DNA of 5,959 nt from Methanomassiliicoccales archaeon PtaU1.Bin030. GTDB lineage: Archaea > Thermoplasmatota > Thermoplasmata > Methanomassiliicoccales > Methanomassiliicoccaceae. The translations under genes were made by a program, and so were the position numbers. Where the stretch lies: NCBI GenBank assembly GCA_002067635.1, contig MVRB01000071.1, positions 1-5,959 on the forward strand, read 5' to 3'. This document shows, piece after piece, positions 4,223-5,959 of this stretch; within the stretch, counting starts at the first letter, position 1; each line of letters starts with the position of its first letter. Below the pieces are notes generated by a model that saw nothing but the letters and a program-made list of their open reading frames with translations, had not been told where the DNA came from and made no database searches.

Positions 4223-5164
4223 ATGAGCAAAAAGGCGGTAGCAGCAATCTTGGTAGTGGCCGTGCTGGTAGTGGCCAGCGCAGCGGTCGCTATGATATAT
4301 CTGAACAAGAACGATTCCAGCGACGGCACCACAGGCACCATATCTGTCCTGGACGACAGAGGGATATCTGTGAACCTGACTGCAGCACCGGAGAGGATCA
4401 TATCCCTGGGGTCGGCATTCACGGAGATAATCTTCGATCTTGAGGCCAAGGACAAGGTCGTGGCCGTGGACAAGTCCTCCATGTGGCTGGTGGAGAACAC
4501 CACAGGCACGGAGAACATCACCAATCTGCAGGGCGTTAGCACACTGAGCGTTGAATCAATACTGGCCCTGGACCCTGATCTGGTGGTCATTTGGAACTTC
4601 GGCATGTACTCTACCTTCATCACCAACATGGAGAGTTCCGGGATACCCGTGGCCGCGTTCTACCCCAAGAACGTGACCACCATCCTAGGGACCATAGAAA
4701 GGCTCGGAGAGCTGATAGGGGAGAAGTCGAAGGCCCAGGAGATGGTCGCCGAAATGAATGCCCGTATCGAGGCCGTACTGGAGAAGACTGCAAACATCTC
4801 GGAAAGCGAGAGGCCGAAGGTCTACCTGGAGCTTGCCTCTTACGGGGGGACGACCGTCGGGAACGGAACCCTGTCCAACGACATCATCGAGATGGCCGGT
4901 GGAGTGAACATCTTCAACAACGGGACCAAGACCTGGGTCGCATCCACAGAGAGCATCGTGGAGAAGAACCCTGACATCATCATCATCGAGGATGCCAGCA
5001 CCAAGAGCAATGACGACCTGAAGGCCAACCTGGGGTCTACGGTGAACGCGGTGACGGGCGACAAGATCTATCGGATCGACGGTACCACCCTGACCACAAG
5101 TCCCAGCGTGGTCGAGGCCCTGGAGAACATGGCCAAGTGGTTCCACCCAACGCTGTTCCAGTGA
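4223..5164 (+). CDS. ABC importer substrate-binding protein, BtuF/FepB type (iron complex or cobamide)
   Basis: A 313-residue extracellular binding protein of the Peripla_BP_2 type, which captures metal chelates such as iron-siderophores, haem or cobamides and delivers them to a BtuCD/FecCD-type importer. A short positive start (MSKK) precedes one hydrophobic segment (about 5-26). There is no cysteine anywhere, hence no lipobox, so it is probably held in the membrane by the uncleaved segment or released after cleavage. The linker 28-38 is polar (Asn, Asp, Ser, Thr, Gly). The first lobe starts ISVLDDRGISVNL and AAPERIISLGSAFTEIIFDL, a family signature. ILALDPDLVVI (113-123) and VEKNPDIIIIED (246-257) are the paired hallmark strands of the two lobes. 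Eight N-glycosylation sequons (Asn 30, 51, 92, 98, 150, 191, 214, 233) fit a surface protein. The next gene is its permease; the substrate cannot be decided from sequence. Confidence 0.93.
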   Translation: MSKKAVAAILVVAVLVVASAAVAMIYLNKNDSSDGTTGTISVLDDRGISVNLTAAPERIISLGSAFTEIIFDLEAKDKVVAVDKSSMWLVENTTGTENITNLQGVSTLSVESILALDPDLVVIWNFGMYSTFITNMESSGIPVAAFYPKNVTTILGTIERLGELIGEKSKAQEMVAEMNARIEAVLEKTANISESERPKVYLELASYGGTTVGNGTLSNDIIEMAGGVNIFNNGTKTWVASTESIVEKNPDIIIIEDASTKSNDDLKANLGSTVNAVTGDKIYRIDGTTLTTSPSVVEALENMAKWFHPTLFQ

Positions 5165-5183
5165 TCGCTCCAAACCTCTTCCG

Positions 5184-5188
5184 TTTTT
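5184..5188 (+). terminator. Oligo-T run between binding-protein and permease genes
   Basis: Five T lie 20 bases after the binding-protein stop, in a 78-base gap. It could cause partial termination, giving more binding protein than permease, as is common for importers. There is no hairpin. Confidence 0.25.
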
Positions 5189-5242
5189 ACTTCGTCTCGA
5201 TCAGAGGATGGTCTTTAATGGATAAGGAACATCGAGGTGCGG

Positions 5243-5959
5243 ATGGCTGCTGAGGACATAGCCAAGATCCAGAGGGCCAAGTACGCGAGATGGTCAATTA
5301 TCATCGTGATCCTGTCCCTGGCGCTCGTCGCTGCCATCATCATCTGCCTGAGCATAGGCGTGGTGAGCATACCTTTCGACCAGGTGATATCCATACTGCT
5401 CGGAGGGGGAAGCGAGAGGGACAGGCATATAGTCCTCAACCTCCGCCTTCCCCGGGTGCTGCTGGGAGTCATCGTGGGGGCATCCCTTGCCGTGGCCGGG
5501 GCAACCATGCAGGGTCTGTTCAGGAACCCCATGGCCTCTCCTTCTGTCATCGGCATATCCGCCGGCGCGGCGTTCGGCGCATCCCTGGCCCTGGTCCTTG
5601 GAGTATCCTGGGTCAGCGGGGCGTTCGCCATTCCGGCCATGGCTTTCCTCTTCGCTTTCATAACACTGTTCCTCGTGTACGCCGTGTCCCGGGACCGCCG
5701 CGGGTATGTGCCCGTGGAGACATTGCTGCTGGCAGGGATAGCCATCGGGGCCCTGTTCAACGCCCTAGTGTCGGCCTTGCAGTACTTCGCGGGGGACAAG
5801 CTGTCAGGTGTGGTCTTCTGGCTCATGGGCGGCCTGAACAACGCCACCTGGGACCAGATCCTCATCTCCGTCCCAGCAGCGATCCTCGGTTGCTCGATCA
5901 TCATGATGCTCTCCAGGGACCTCAACGCCATCATGGTTGGGGAGGAGCAGGCAGGAAAC
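5243..5959 (+). CDS. ABC importer permease, FecCD/BtuC family, 3' end missing
   Basis: Starts at ATG 5243 and stays open to the right edge: 239 codons of an expected 330-350, so roughly the last 100 residues are outside the window. It is the membrane channel that takes substrate from the binding protein. Visible are a long first transmembrane helix (18-41), the signature LRLPRVLLGVIVGASLAVAG (67-86), QGLFRNPMASPSVIGISAGA (90-109), further hydrophobic helices (about 104-122, 127-148, 159-180, 204-222), FWLMGGL (192-198), and LNAIMVGEEQA (228-238), the start of the cytoplasmic loop that touches the ATPase. A stop at 5216-5218 limits the start to GTG 5237 or ATG 5243. GAGGTG ends 3 bases before the ATG, while AAGGA lies 8 bases before the GTG. 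A weak TATA-like TTTAATGG at 5214 could also give a separate leaderless mRNA. The ATPase gene should follow. Confidence 0.95.
   Translation, partial: MAAEDIAKIQRAKYARWSIIIVILSLALVAAIIICLSIGVVSIPFDQVISILLGGGSERDRHIVLNLRLPRVLLGVIVGASLAVAGATMQGLFRNPMASPSVIGISAGAAFGASLALVLGVSWVSGAFAIPAMAFLFAFITLFLVYAVSRDRRGYVPVETLLLAGIAIGALFNALVSALQYFAGDKLSGVVFWLMGGLNNATWDQILISVPAAILGCSIIMMLSRDLNAIMVGEEQAGN

Noticed and set aside
4140..4226. A 28-codon frame from ATG 4140 that ends in an ATGA overlap with the binding-protein start, resembling a leader peptide.
   Set aside because: It has no ribosome site, and its start lies about 40 bases upstream of the predicted transcription start. The TATA box falls inside it. 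The overlap is probably chance.
4247..4275. Direct repeat of TGGTAGTGGCC near the start of the binding-protein gene.
   Set aside because: It encodes the repeated Val/Leu/Ala of the hydrophobic signal segment; coding constraint explains it.
4685..5173. Long minus-strand and alternate-frame open frames across the binding-protein, hisS, DRG and permease genes.
   Set aside because: They lie opposite or inside clearly recognisable genes, have low-complexity composition typical of GC-rich shadows, and match no family I know.
5218..5253. ATG at 5218 as the permease start.
   Set aside because: Its frame stops after 11 codons and is not the permease frame; the permease frame itself has a stop at 5216-5218.
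1..5959. CRISPR arrays, insertion sequences, integration sites or defence genes.
   Set aside because: No spaced direct repeats, transposase motifs, target-site duplications or tRNA-adjacent repeats were seen; the genes are ordinary housekeeping and transport genes.

Overview
The window reads as a euryarchaeal chromosome segment of fairly high GC. The archaeal evidence is the Obg/DRG-type GTPase with a TGS domain, the archaeal-style promoters (purine-rich GGAAA-type BRE followed directly by an AT-rich TATA box), and first genes that seem to be read from leaderless transcripts. Gene content and protein style would suit a Thermoplasmata or Methanomassiliicoccales-like methanogen relative. That placement is an impression, not a demonstrated assignment.

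Layout, left to right. (1) 2-733 +: C-terminal part of a DRG-family GTPase, entering from the left edge. (2) 806-1438 -: a poorly characterised protein with a possible uracil-DNA-glycosylase-like fold, transcribed divergently from (3) hisS, 1536-2780 +, histidyl-tRNA synthetase. (4) 2781-2978 holds no protein gene. It does hold a strong minus-strand archaeal promoter (2893-2906) placed so that transcription should start at a long inverted repeat (2788-2869). The minus-strand RNA folds into a near-continuous 16-bp stem closing a pyrimidine-rich loop with two CCUCC motifs. I call this a candidate small RNA, and it is the most interesting object here. (5) 2979-4038 -: a compact run read right to left as panD (aspartate 1-decarboxylase), rnhA-like RNase HI, then dodecin. 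(6) 4039-4222: a divergent control region with a promoter for each side, an imperfect inverted repeat, and a 9-bp hairpin at the predicted 5' end of the rightward mRNA. (7) 4223-5164 + and 5243-5959 +: the substrate-binding protein and the permease (cut by the right edge) of a BtuCD/FecCD-type ABC importer for a metal chelate such as an iron complex or a cobamide. The ATPase is presumably just outside the window.

How the genes fit together: panD makes beta-alanine for coenzyme A, and dodecin is a flavin-storage shell that has also been seen holding CoA in a bacterial homologue, so their shared operon may concern cofactor supply. The importer is a separate, divergently transcribed unit. Promoter-proximal genes (hisS, panD, possibly 806-1438) look leaderless, while operon-internal genes (RNase HI, dodecin) have Shine-Dalgarno sequences. 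This gives a possible context for an RNA whose loop imitates the 16S anti-Shine-Dalgarno tail.
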